A stretch of DNA of 64,000 bases from Dama dama (lineage: Eukaryota > Chordata > Mammalia > Artiodactyla > Cervidae): NCBI RefSeq assembly GCF_033118175.1, contig NC_083695.1:33001607-33065606 (forward strand). Reading direction: 5' to 3'. Both the position numbers and the translations under genes were made by a program. Shown here in pieces: positions 12,482 to 22,483 of the stretch (its first letter is position 1; each line of letters starts with the position of its first letter). The notes under the pieces were generated by a model, which worked only from the letters and a program-made list of their open reading frames with translations, ran no database searches and was not told the DNA's origin.

Positions 12482-12901
12482 CAGGCATACTTCAGAGATT
12501 GTGGGTTCAGTTCCAGATTACTGCAGTATTTACAATAAAGCAAGTCACATGAATTTTTTTGTTTTCCAGTGTATATAAAAGTCATTTACACTATAGTCTG
12601 TTAATTGTGCAATAACATTATGTTTTTAAAAAAGCAATGTACATACCTCAGTTTAAAAATATTACTAAAAAGTACCAAAGCAATTATAGTAATAACATCA
12701 AAGTTCACCATAACAAATATAATAATGATGAAAAATCTTGAAATATTGTTAGAATTATCAAAATGTGACACAGAGACATGAAGTAAGCAAATGATGTTGA
12801 AAAAATGGTGCCTATAGTTTTGTTCAACACAGAGCTGCCACAAACCTTCCAATTTGTAAAAAACACAGTATCTGCTAAATGCAGTGAATGAGATATGCCT
12901 G
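12482..12901. mobile_element. Non-autonomous Tigger (pogo/Tc1-mariner) DNA transposon with TA target duplication
   Basis: The 420-base element starts CAGGCATACTTCAG and ends ATGAGATATGCCTG, so its ends are inverted repeats. TA dinucleotides flank it at 12480-12481 and 12902-12903, the standard Tigger target duplication. The inside matches the shrunken artiodactyl Tigger1 type ('aaaatgtgacacagagacatg'). No transposase frame is present. Confidence 0.85.
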
Positions 12902-13431
12902 TATCTTTTGATTGTTATATTTCTGATTTAATTGCTTTTGCCCAGCAGTCAAGATGTATTATTGATTCTTTGAAATTCTGTGACATAATAAGTGGTCAGT
13001 GTCGGTAAGTGTACTGTGTGTGTTTAAAAAGAAAGTGTATTTTCTTCTGCTTGGGTATATAGTTCTCTTTTTATCAATTAGACCAACATATAAATATTAT
13101 TGATTTGACTTGTTATATAGTCTTACTGTAGATCATAAATTGTTTATGATTAAGGTCTGTTGAAATCTACAATAATTGTAGATTTGTCAGTTTTCCTCAT
13201 AATTGTCAATTTTAACTTTATGTATTTCAAAGCAGTATTATTTAGTCGTTACAAGGTTATGATTCTCTGGGTCCTAAATTATGTTCATTATTTTGTTACT
13301 ATCCTTTTTTAAGAATGACTGTGGCTTGATGTTAAGCCTACTGTTGACTTTTATTTCCAGATTTTGTTCTTTTTTTCTTTTTTAAACCACATCTTAGAGT
13401 TTGTCAGTTTTCTTCATAAGTAAAAATATTT

Positions 13432-13657
13432 TCTTATTGTGTCTGTGCTCAGTTGTGTCTGACTCTTTGCAACCTCATGGACTGTAAACTGCCAGGCTCC
13501 TCTGTCCACGGGATTATCCCAGCAGGAATACTGGGGTGGATTGCCATTTCTTCCTCAAAGGGATCTTCTCAATCCAGGGGTTGAACCCACTGGATTCTCC
13601 TGCATTAGCAGGCTGGTTCTTTACCACTGAACCACCTAGGAATCTCTTATTGTGTCT
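13432..13657 (-). mobile_element. Bov-tA SINE, antisense, with 13-base target-site duplication
   Basis: The element lies between perfect copies of TCTTATTGTGTCT at 13432-13444 and 13645-13657. Inside is reverse Bov-tA from 'gtgctcagttgtgtctgac' to 'accactgaaccacctaggaa'. The intact duplication implies fairly recent insertion. Confidence 0.93.
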
Positions 13658-13794
13658 ATTCCACTTCATTTGTGTTTAGGTATTTACACCTCTGCTGTGT
13701 CATTACATCAGCAGTCATTACATTCTGCCGTAGAATAGTGATTGTTAACTTTTTTCAGCATAAGCCCTTCAAGTGATAATGGTAAAACTATTAC

Positions 13795-13920
13795 TAGTTA
13801 ATTAAGAATATATAAGAATATTCTTATATATTATATAAGAATATATATTATTAATATATACTATATAATAATATTATATAATATATAAGAATAATACAAG
13901 AATATATAAGAATATTACAA
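13795..13920. repeat. AT-rich palindromic low-complexity tract
   Basis: Interleaved copies of AAGAATAT, TATATAAG and ATATTCTTATAT form several overlapping inverted repeats. There is almost no G or C for 120 bases. Confidence 0.85.
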
Positions 13921-13929
13921 TGAATTTAT

Positions 13930-16155
13930 AATGTTTTAAAGTAGATTTTGATTTTATTTATCATGACAACATCAACATACATTTGAAAACTACTAGTATC
14001 TGTAAGACACACTTATTTCTATGTTATCTGTTTCTGCTGTAACCCTAGCATGAGATGGAGGAAAGACCAGAGGAGCTGATGGACCTGTAAACAGCAGTGT
14101 TCTTGATTAAACCTTGCAGGCTCTGAATCTCCTCTTCCTTCACAGATGCTAGATTTGAACGGGAGGTGAAAGAAGGTGGGGAGAAAGACTAGGACTAGTC
14201 ATTTAGGCTTTAAAAGATACAAAAGGTAGTGACTCATACTGTCTTTCAAATAACTTGCCACCAAGACTTGAGGAGGATGTAACTTGGGCAGCAGTGACAC
14301 TTCAAACCTTCCCATCCCCACCATGCTGCTTCTCCTTCAGTTATCTCTGGGCTTTGGTTTTGTTTGAAGGGTAAGTCGAAACTGGCTACATAGCCTTCTA
14401 ATATCATTTGAAATAAAAGAATTTAGTGAGCCTTTGATGTTTATGGGTGTTTCAGCTCTGTTATCTCAATGTACATATTCTAGCAAAAAAAGTTTGGTGT
14501 TGCCCTTAAAGGGTTTTGAATTTTTTCAGTATGACTCATGACTCGTTGTGGCTTTTAATTTTAGTCAAAGTTACTGTCACTGTGTTAGGTAAGGAAAGGA
14601 ATGATTTGTGGATAAGCCCTGTAAAGATCTTTAAATCTAGGAGCCCAGGGTTGGAACAATGTGTTACCATGCAGCGTACACATGGGTCAGTTGATGCTGG
14701 GCATTTGCTACTTGAGCCAGATTAGAGTTTATCATTGTACTCAGTGTTCCTGACTCCCTCCTAAAAACTGTAACTGCTTGTGGCCTTCACTCAGGTTTCT
14801 GGATGACTAATGGCTAAGGCTCCCTGACCTTTCTCAAAATGGCAATGCCAGGAGCAAAGCATATTGGTTTGTCCTGGGTTGCCACAGAATGAGTCTAGCT
14901 TTTGCTATTTTAAAGTAACATTTGTGCCAAATGGTGAGTATATAAAAGAATATTTTCACATATTTCCCTGAGTCTTTTGAGATCTATATATATATTATTA
15001 TCATTCCCTAAAAATTTTATGTATATGCACAAAAGGTATGAGGATAGAATGGGTTGATTAGAGGCCGTACTTCCTGTTTGAGGGGTTCTAGAAAGACTGC
15101 ACTCTCAGTTGCTTATGCCTGGAATTTCTTTAGAGCTCATTCATCAGGTTAACAGTTTAAATGCTTGAATACCTAGGAAAGGGAGGCTCTTTGAGGCATC
15201 AGCAGTCATTTTTACTGATCTTGGGTTAGGTTCTAAATTTAGGAAAGCGGAGGGTATTTGAGTGCTTACCCCTTACTCTCAACCCCAGGCCTCTCACCCA
15301 GGCCTTATATTTGTGAAGGGCCTGGTCTTCAATATTTTCTTCAAATGATACCATGTATATAGGCCCAGAGAAAAAAAGGGAGTCTTAAAAGAAAATTTAT
15401 CATGCAGTTAAAACTACTCAATGTAAAGACTTAAATATTCCACTATGTTTATAACCTTGTTTTGGCATTTCTTTATTTTTATAAATGATGGGTTTCTGAA
15501 ACTTGGAAGTGATCTGGCCCTTTCATGATCTCCGAGAGACCCTGCCCAGATAAGAAGGGAGGGGAGGTCTGAACATGCATTAAGAAGACAGCAGGAATAG
15601 CCTGGCCAGTTGATTTTGCCTGTGAGGTCATTATGCCAGGGTCAGCCTGATTGGAAATGGTCATGTTGGGTGCCAGGGCTACAGTGGCGGAAACCTCATC
15701 CACCAGCTGACTGTGTTCTTTCTTCCTCCCACCTGTTTCCTTTCCATCTACCAAGTGTTGTCTGTGCTTCGAGTGATTGGATGTGCTTGTGATCTGACCA
15801 GCTCTCTCTCTCTTGAAAGGACAGGTCCCAAGATGTAAATACCTGCTCCCTTGGATGTGCTCCAGGCTAATCTGACTTCCATGAAATCATATTTTCAGGT
15901 GTTCTGCTCCACAGCACTGCAGTCTTTAGCAAGCAGAACACATTTTTTGTAATAGTGTTTATAAGCTAAGTGACTGTACTGTCTAAGGTTAGGTTTTATT
16001 CAAATAGTGAATTTGATATGGCATAGTTTCCACCACCCCTCAACATGTGTTTTAGGGGTGGGGTGAAAGTTTAACTTGCTGAGTGTTTTAGAGAGCTTCC
16101 TGGTTTAAAGTTATGGAGCAATATATGTCTAAATAGGCCCATTAGACTCTCTCCT
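13930..16155. other. Intronic sequence with no recognised feature
   Basis: Mixed-composition intron 2 DNA with a short (TA)n run near 14988. No named repeat or gene was identified. The small open frames here look like chance. Confidence 0.55.
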
Positions 16156-16159
16156 TTAG

Positions 16160-16482
16160 GGAGGCATACCTTGTTTTATTGCATTTAACTTCATTGTGCT
16201 TTGCAGATATTGCGTTTTTCACAAAGGTTTTTGGGAACCCTGCATTGTCAGATGGTGGTTAGCATTTTTTTTTTTTTAAGTGATAAAGTATTTTAAAATT
16301 AAAGTATGTAGTTTTTCTTCTGGGAATCATGCTATTGCATACTTAATAGACTACAATAGAGTATAAACATAACTTTTATATGTGCTGGAAAAGCAAAACA
16401 TTTTGTGTGTCTCACTTTATTGTGATATTTGCTTTATTTTGGTGGTCTGGAACCAAACCCTCGATATCTCCAATGTGTGCTT
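16160..16482 (+). mobile_element. Tigger DNA-transposon remnant
   Basis: It begins 'ggaggcataccttgttttattgc' and ends near 'tcgatatctccaatgtgtgcttg'. In between is 'cactttattgtgatatttgctttatttt', as in Tigger1-type elements. It is internally deleted and shares its middle ('gcaatagtgta...ttaatagactacaatagagtataaacataac') with the copy at 27876-28355. Confidence 0.8.
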
Positions 16483-16677
16483 GTATTATTTTTTCCAGCT
16501 CTCTTTCTCTCCCTTCCTCATTTAAATCAGTGAGCTGGAATATAATTGATTTTGACAGAGTGGCTTCAGGGCGAGGGATTTACCTGTCCTTTGTAGTAGT
16601 TAACTGCCCTTCCCTAGTCAAAGCAGGTCTACTGCAAATGTTTATTATTGTTCACAGAAAGGACACTTGACTGTGTC

Positions 16678-16745
16678 CCTGTGAGAGAGTGAGAGAGAGT
16701 GAGACACATACACAGAGAAAGAAAGACAGGGAGGGAGAGAAGGTG
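16678..16745. repeat. GA-rich simple repeat
   Basis: An imperfect purine tract of GAGAGAGT, GAGACACA and GAAAGACAGGGAGGGAG units. Confidence 0.8.
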
Positions 16746-17024
16746 ATGGGGAGAATATTATTCCGTGGGAAAAACAACTCAAAGAGATGCTACCAGGAGA
16801 ATTGTCATTATAAGTAGTGCTGAGCTTCTGAGGGCAGGAGCACCTTTTTCTATCACAACTCTTGTAATCTCTCAGTTAAAGAAAGAAGACTACTTCTACT
16901 TTTGTATGCCCTCAGCATGTGCTGGGCATACTTCTAAATACTAATTCTTATTTTTTTATTTATATGCCTCGCCTTACCAAGGCGGTAACCCCTTAAAAAT
17001 AGGGACTTAAAAAAAAGTCTAGGG

Positions 17025-17125
17025 AATTCCCTAGCAGTCTAGTGGTTAGGACTTGATCCTTTCAATGCTGTGGGCCCGTGTTCAATCCCTGGTTGGGGAA
17101 CTAAGATTCTGCAAGCTGTGTAGGG
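17025..17125 (+). mobile_element. CHR SINE (partial)
   Basis: Sense CHR: 'gggaattccctagcagtctagtggttaggac', then 'gtgttcaatccctggttggggaactaagattc', then 'gcaagctgtg'. The element stops early. Confidence 0.87.
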
Positions 17126-17234
17126 CACCTTCCTTGCAATCTAGTTCTAGGACTCACGTAGCATGTAATAGGTCGTCAATATGTTAGATGAACAAATATA
17201 TGAAAGAATTAAACTAAAGGAATTTAAGATTAGT

Positions 17235-18674
17235 AACTCACTTCTTTGATGATGCTGTGAAAGTGCCGCACTCAATATGCCTGCAAATTTGGAAAACTCA
17301 GCAATGGCCACAGGACTGGAAAAGGTCAGTCTTCATTCCAGTCCCTAAGAAAAGCAATGCCAAAGAATGCTTAAACTACCACACGATTGCACTCACCTCA
17401 CACGCTAGCGAAGTAATGCTCAAAATTCTCCAAGACAGGCTTCAATAGTATGTGAACTGTGAACTTCCAGATGTTCACATTGGATTTAGGAAAGGCAGAG
17501 GAACAAGAAATCAAATTGCCAACATCTGCTGGATCATCGAAAAAGCAAGAGAGTTTCAGAAAAACATCTATTTCTGCTTTATTGACTATGCCAAAGCCTT
17601 TGACTGTGTGGATCACAAAAACTATGGAAAATTCTTCAAGAGGTGGGAATACTAGACCACCTGACCTGCCTCCTGAGAAATCTGTATGCAGGTCAAGAAG
17701 CAACAGTTAGAACTGGATGTGGAACAACAGACTGGTTCCAAATAGGAAAAGGAGTACGTCAAGGCTGTATATTGTCACCCTGCTTATTTATCTTATATGC
17801 AGAGTACATCATGTGAAATGCTGGGCTGGATGAAACACAAGCTGGAATCAAGATTGCTGGGAGAAATACCAATAACCTCAGATATGCAGATGACACCACC
17901 CTTATGGCAGAAAGCAAAGAAGAACTAAAGAGCCTCTTGATGAAAGTAAAAGAGGAGAGTAAAAAAGTTGGCTTAAAACTCAACATTCAGAAAGCTAAGA
18001 TCATAGCATCTAGTCCCATCACTTCATGGCAAATAGATGGGGAAACAGTGGAAACAGTGACAGACTTTATTTTTGGGGGCTTTGAAATCACTGCAGATGA
18101 TGACTGCAGCCTTGAAATTAAAAGACACTTGCTCCTTGGAAGAAAAGTTATGACCAACCTAGACAGCATATTAAAAAGCAGAGACATTACTTTGCCAACA
18201 AAGGTCCATCTAGTCAAAGCTATGGTTTTTCCAGTAGTCACGTACGGGTGTGAGAGTTGGACTATAAAGAAAGCTGAGTGCCGAAGAATTGATGCTTTTG
18301 AACTGTGGTGTTGGAGAAGACTCTTGAGAGTCCCTTGGACTGCAAGGAGATCAAACCAGTCAATCCTAAATGAAATCAATCCTGAATATTCATGGAAGGA
18401 CTAGTGCTGAAACTGAAACTCCAATAATTTGGCCACCTGATGCAAAAAAACTGACTCATTTGAAAAAAATCCTGATTATGGGAAAGATTGAAGGCGTGAG
18501 GAGAAGGGGATGACCAAGGATGAGATGGTTGGATGGCATCACCGACTCAATGGACATGAGTTTAAGTAGGCTCCGGGAGTTGGTGATGGACAGAGAGTCT
18601 TGGCATGCTGTAGTCCACAGGGTCACAAAGAGTTGGACATGACTGAGCCACTGAACTGAACTGAACTCACTTCT
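17235..18674 (+). mobile_element. BovB LINE, 5'-truncated 1.4 kb copy with target-site duplication
   Basis: The element spans about 17246-18663 between copies of AACTCACTTCT at 17235-17245 and 18664-18674. It encodes broken reverse-transcriptase pieces: a fingers/palm part with DYAKAFDCVDH near 17581-17615, a Y-A-D-D catalytic box at 17883-17894, and a 166-residue C-terminal open stretch at 17904-18404. A stop near 17448 and frame changes around 17640 and 17815 make it inactive. The tail ends 'actgaactgaactga'-like. Confidence 0.93.
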
Positions 18675-18679
18675 GGATG

Positions 18680-19690
18680 CAGTCTAGAAGAATCTTTAAA
18701 AATGTCTTGTGGCAATGAATCTTTATAATATCTAGATCTGTTTTTCTCTTATTTTTCTTAAATAAAAAAATTCAAAAAAAATTCAGCATAATTTAAAACA
18801 TCTTGATTAGTGATAATTGAAATCACATGGAACTGAATAGTTGGAACCTTTCCATCTCTTAAATGATATGGTATTATATCATGTAGTAATTTTATGAAGA
18901 ATGGACTTGAGGGTTATGAGTGGGTCCTGTGAGGCTGTCATTGGTTCATTGATCTAAAGCAGAAGAGCTTTCTACTAATTTAGATTGAAGACTCAAAGGC
19001 AGAGAGAAGCCTTAAAATGTGTTAGCCAATTGATTTAAAGTAGCTAACTCATTATGATTAATATATAGTCAAGATTTATTTTTTTTAATTTTATAATTAT
19101 TTAGGAAATAGACCTTATCCCTACTGTCATTCTCTAAAATGCTTTTTAAAAAAGATTTGTATTAAAAACCAGATCACTTTAAGAAGCCAGGCAGGTTGAA
19201 TGTTTAAATAAAATCTCATTTTCCACAGACAAGACAGACTCCTTCCTGTTTCTGCCTACAGGTTAGTCATGGTGGGATTTGTTTGGCTTTATGAATCTCA
19301 TTAAATTTTAATGTACAGATCAGATGTCTTATTGTAGGTAAAAGGAAAGGATGCAGTGTCTGTTTTGGCCCTATTATTTTACCACACAAGGGAACCATTA
19401 GTGGAGAATCAAATTGATTCCTGTAAAGCTTTTCCATTTCATCTTTTTTTTTTCCTGTTTCCTTTCTCCATGATGGTTATTCCTTTCATTTATTTTTTGC
19501 TCTTTCCAAATTTGAAACACTCGTGCAGAAACTGTCTTTTCAAATAGGTGTAGTAGAGTAGTTCCATTCTGTGGTGTTTATGTTTGTTTGCTATAATTTC
19601 ATCAAAGTTCATGTTAACCTAGAAATAAGTTTGTGACCTTTTAAAGTTAATGATTTTGAGGGCCAGATGATTTCATGATATCCTATACTT
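18680..19690. other. Intronic sequence with no recognised feature
   Basis: AT-rich intron DNA with several A and T runs. No repeat family or gene was recognised. Confidence 0.55.
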
Positions 19691-19699
19691 GAAAAAAAA

Positions 19700-19850
19700 T
19701 CCATTCATTCATTCAACAAATGTTCATTGAGTATTTATTGAATATTTCTTATGTGTCAGGGATTGTACCCTGTGAATACAGGAAAGATAAGGTCCTTGAT
19801 CTTGCTGAACTTACACTCTTGTGGGAGATAGGAAAAACAAAGCCAGGAGG
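19700..19850 (-). mobile_element. L2 LINE 3' end, antisense
   Basis: 'ccattcattcattcaacaaatgttcattgagtatttattg' followed by 'atgtgtcagggattgtaccctgtg' is the reverse complement of the well-known L2 tail (around 'gcctggcacatagtaggcgctcaataaat'). Confidence 0.65.
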
Positions 19851-19923
19851 GTTTATGCCTCATGTGAACACATAAGAGAGCCACTTATAGATTTGGGTAG
19901 GTTTCCTGAAGGAAGAGTCGTTT

Positions 19924-20304
19924 AAAAGCAGCACCTAGTCATTTGTCAACACTACCTTCTGGGTAAACTGTGTCCTCAAATTTTGAAGAGCACGTGTGTG
20001 TGCTCTCTTGTTCCTTTCTTTGTTGCCACCGAGAAAGCAGTGTGGGTCACCAGCAGCTCTACTGGAGCCATTAGAGAAAATTTGGCCAGGGTTCTTGCTC
20101 TTGCTGGTCTACTCAAACCAGCGGGTCTGATCTGGAAATACGAACTCAAGATGTGCAGCCAGTACTTGAAGGACATGAGCTTCATTAACTTGGCCTAAAT
20201 GAACTCCCTTTAATGGATTATCCAGCACATGTATCATATGCAGAAACAATACTAGCTCTTTGTATATAAAATAAAAGTTTGAAGAAAAAAAAAAGCAGCA
20301 CCTA
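19924..20304 (+). pseudogene. RPS29: Processed pseudogene of ribosomal protein S29, with target-site duplication
   Basis: An intronless RPS29-like copy begins at 20042, where the start codon has become GTG (VGHQQLYWSH). A TAG replaces the Arg codon right after SH, at 20072. A one-base frameshift and a deletion of about 12 bases in the CRQCF region follow. A frame near the end still reads a decayed version of the C-terminus and stops at TAA 20196-20198. An AATAAA is at 20270-20275 and a poly(A) run at 20285-20294. Perfect direct repeats AAAAGCAGCACCTA at 19924-19937 and 20291-20304 show L1-mediated insertion. About 70 bases at 19938-20010 inside the duplication do not look like the short RPS29 leader. 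RPS29 itself is a small 40S zinc-binding protein. This copy is dead. Confidence 0.92.
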
Positions 20305-20452
20305 AGACAATAAATAGGGGTTAGTCAAGCAAAAGAGGGGAGAGAGAAAGAGGCGTTTCAGCTAGAAGGAATGGCTGTTAAAAAAATAAAACAAACAAAC
20401 AAACCTTGAAGCAGATGGCCAGTGCTCTTCAACTAGTGGTCTTTAGTAAGCA

Positions 20453-20670
20453 CCTGACTATTCCTAAAGTGAAAGTCGCTCAGTCGTGTCCAACTCTGCG
20501 ACCCCATGGACTATGCAGTCCATGGAATTCTCTAGGCCAGAATACTGGAGTGGGTAGCCTTTCCCTTCCCCAAGGGCTCTTCCCAACCCAGGGATTGAAC
20601 CCAGGTCTCCTGCACTGCAGGCAGATTCTTTACCAGCTGAGCCATAGAGGAAGCCTGACTATTCCTAAAG
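20453..20670 (-). mobile_element. Bov-tA SINE, antisense, with 17-base target-site duplication
   Basis: CCTGACTATTCCTAAAG is present at 20453-20469 and again at 20654-20670. The enclosed sequence is reverse Bov-tA ('gaaagtcgctcagtcgtgtcc' to 'gagccatagaggaag'). Confidence 0.95.
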
Positions 20671-20844
20671 GACTTTTGAAATTCTTTGAATACTTTTGAA
20701 TACCTTGAATATTTCAAATGTAACTTTGAAATAAATTTAAATATTTATTTAATCAGATATTTAATTATTTTAAATTTAAATATTTTATTATTTTTTATTT
20801 TTTAAGTTCTACCACTTTATTGCTACCAGCCCATCTCCCTCCAC

Positions 20845-20962
20845 CCTCGTGCACACATGCTCAGTCATGTAATCCCATGGACTGCAGCCCCCCAGGCTCC
20901 TCTGTCCATGGACTTTTCCAGGCAAGAATACTGGAGTGGGTTGCCATTTCCTTCTCCATTAA
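20845..20962 (-). mobile_element. Bov-tA SINE fragment, antisense
   Basis: The BovB-derived half only, 'acatgctcagtcatgtaatcc' to 'ttgccatttccttctcc'. The tRNA-like half is missing. Confidence 0.85.
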
Positions 20963-21549
20963 ATATTTTTAAATCATGAGTTTAGTTGCAAAGCATGTAT
21001 TTTCTGCCATATTATGTATTTTGTACACATCTCAAATATTGCCGTGTTAATTTAACTCTAATTTGTGGAAAACACTTGATACAATATTTTCAAAACCAGT
21101 ACTCATTGTCTAACTAGTCAGCCAAATCAGATATACTTTTTTTGAACTTCGTGTCTTAAAAAGTTCTTGCTTTAGCCAGTCAATTATCTTTTAGAGATTT
21201 AAAAATAAGAAAAAAAAGTGCTTTTATATTTATCCACATAGGTACCATTTTGTGCTCTTCATTTATTTCTATAAATCCAAACTTGTCTGGTATAGTTTGT
21301 CCGCTAGACATTGTCCGAATTCCTTGATTTATAGCCCCATGTCACTTCAACCTCTACTTCTATTATATCTCTTTTTGGTTCTGTTTTCAGATCATAGTGA
21401 GATAATACCTTCAACGTGTTGATGAAATAGTGATCAACCAGAATTCTGTACTACTGAAATAGCCGTTGAAGAATGAAGACAAAGTAGACATTTTCAAACA
21501 AATCAAAATGAATACATTTTGTCACTAGCAGACTCATAAAGACACATCT

Positions 21550-21797
21550 AAAATATAAGGATGTGTGTGTATGTGCTCAGTCCTGTCCGACTCCTTGAAA
21601 CCCCTGGACTGTACCCCACGAAGCTCCTCTGACCATGCGATTTTCCAGGCAAGAATAATGGAGTGGGTTGCCATTTCCTCCTCCAGGGAAAATCTTCCTG
21701 ACCCGGGAATCAAACCCAAGTCTCCTGTGTCTCCTGCATTGGCAGGTGGATTTTTTTTTTCACCACTGAGCCACCTTTGATCCAAAAATATAAGGAT
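21550..21797 (-). mobile_element. Bov-tA SINE, antisense, with 13-base target-site duplication
   Basis: AAAATATAAGGAT occurs at 21550-21562 and 21785-21797. A reverse Bov-tA lies between, including a TGTG-rich tail after the first copy and a run of nine T at about 21752-21760 inside the tRNA-like part. Confidence 0.93.
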
Positions 21798-22483
21798 ACA
21801 GAGAGTTAAAGTTATATCCAATCAAATACAATAGTCAAAGAAAGCTGGTTTACAATATTAATATCAGCAAAAACATTATTGGAGATATAGAGAGGTGTTG
21901 CCTAATGATTTATAGGTTCAAATTATAAGAAAGATATAATAATTGCAAATTTGTATGTACCTAATAAGCTAGCTTCAGTAAAACAAAAGTAGAATTGCAA
22001 GGGGATATGTACAAATCTGTTGTTCTGGTGGGATTTTTTATCACTCAGTAACTGATAGATAAAACAGACCAAAAAAATATCAGCAGACATATAGAAGATT
22101 TGAACAGCACAGTTAACAAGCTTAAGTTAATGAATATATAAAATAATTCACCTAAAAATTAAGAGCAAACTTATTCTTTTCAAGCACATAGAAAATTATA
22201 CCCTTTAATATTACTAATTGTATGTTACATAAGTATCATCTCAAACTATTGAGATTTATCAATTTTGGTCTGTCATATTGGTGAAGATACCTAAGTTTGA
22301 TTATACATTGAGTTGTTGAGACTGTGAGGAAGCAGGTACATTGTGGTGGAAATGTAAATTGATAATTTCTGTGGACGGCAATATAGCAGTGTTTGTCAAA
22401 ACTATTAATGTCCACACCTATGACTCAGCATTTCCATTTCTAGATAGTATCCTATAGATATATACATTTAAAAATGATACTTT

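Larger units (their letters stand above)
11090..13430 (-). mobile_element. Old L1M ORF2, antisense, hosting three internal insertions
   Basis: Antisense L1 ORF2 wording runs through 11220-11350 (around 'ctgctaagataatcatgcagtttttatcc'), 11500-12120 (around 'tctgtaattttcttttgttattc') and 12940-13400 (around 'gaaatctacaataattgtag'). Gaps between the parts are filled by a CHR SINE, a Bov-tA and a Tigger, and a second Bov-tA lies just past the end. The reading frame is dead. Confidence 0.7.

Noticed and set aside
15479..15754. Minus-strand 91-codon frame in intron 2
   Set aside because: No recognisable motif, no splice or poly(A) context and no repeat support. Its length is expected by chance.
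17257..18404. Reverse-transcriptase-like open frames as host genes (also at 569-1444 and 22948-24408)
   Set aside because: They are fragments of BovB LINEs with stops, frameshifts and element tails, so they are annotated as mobile elements only.
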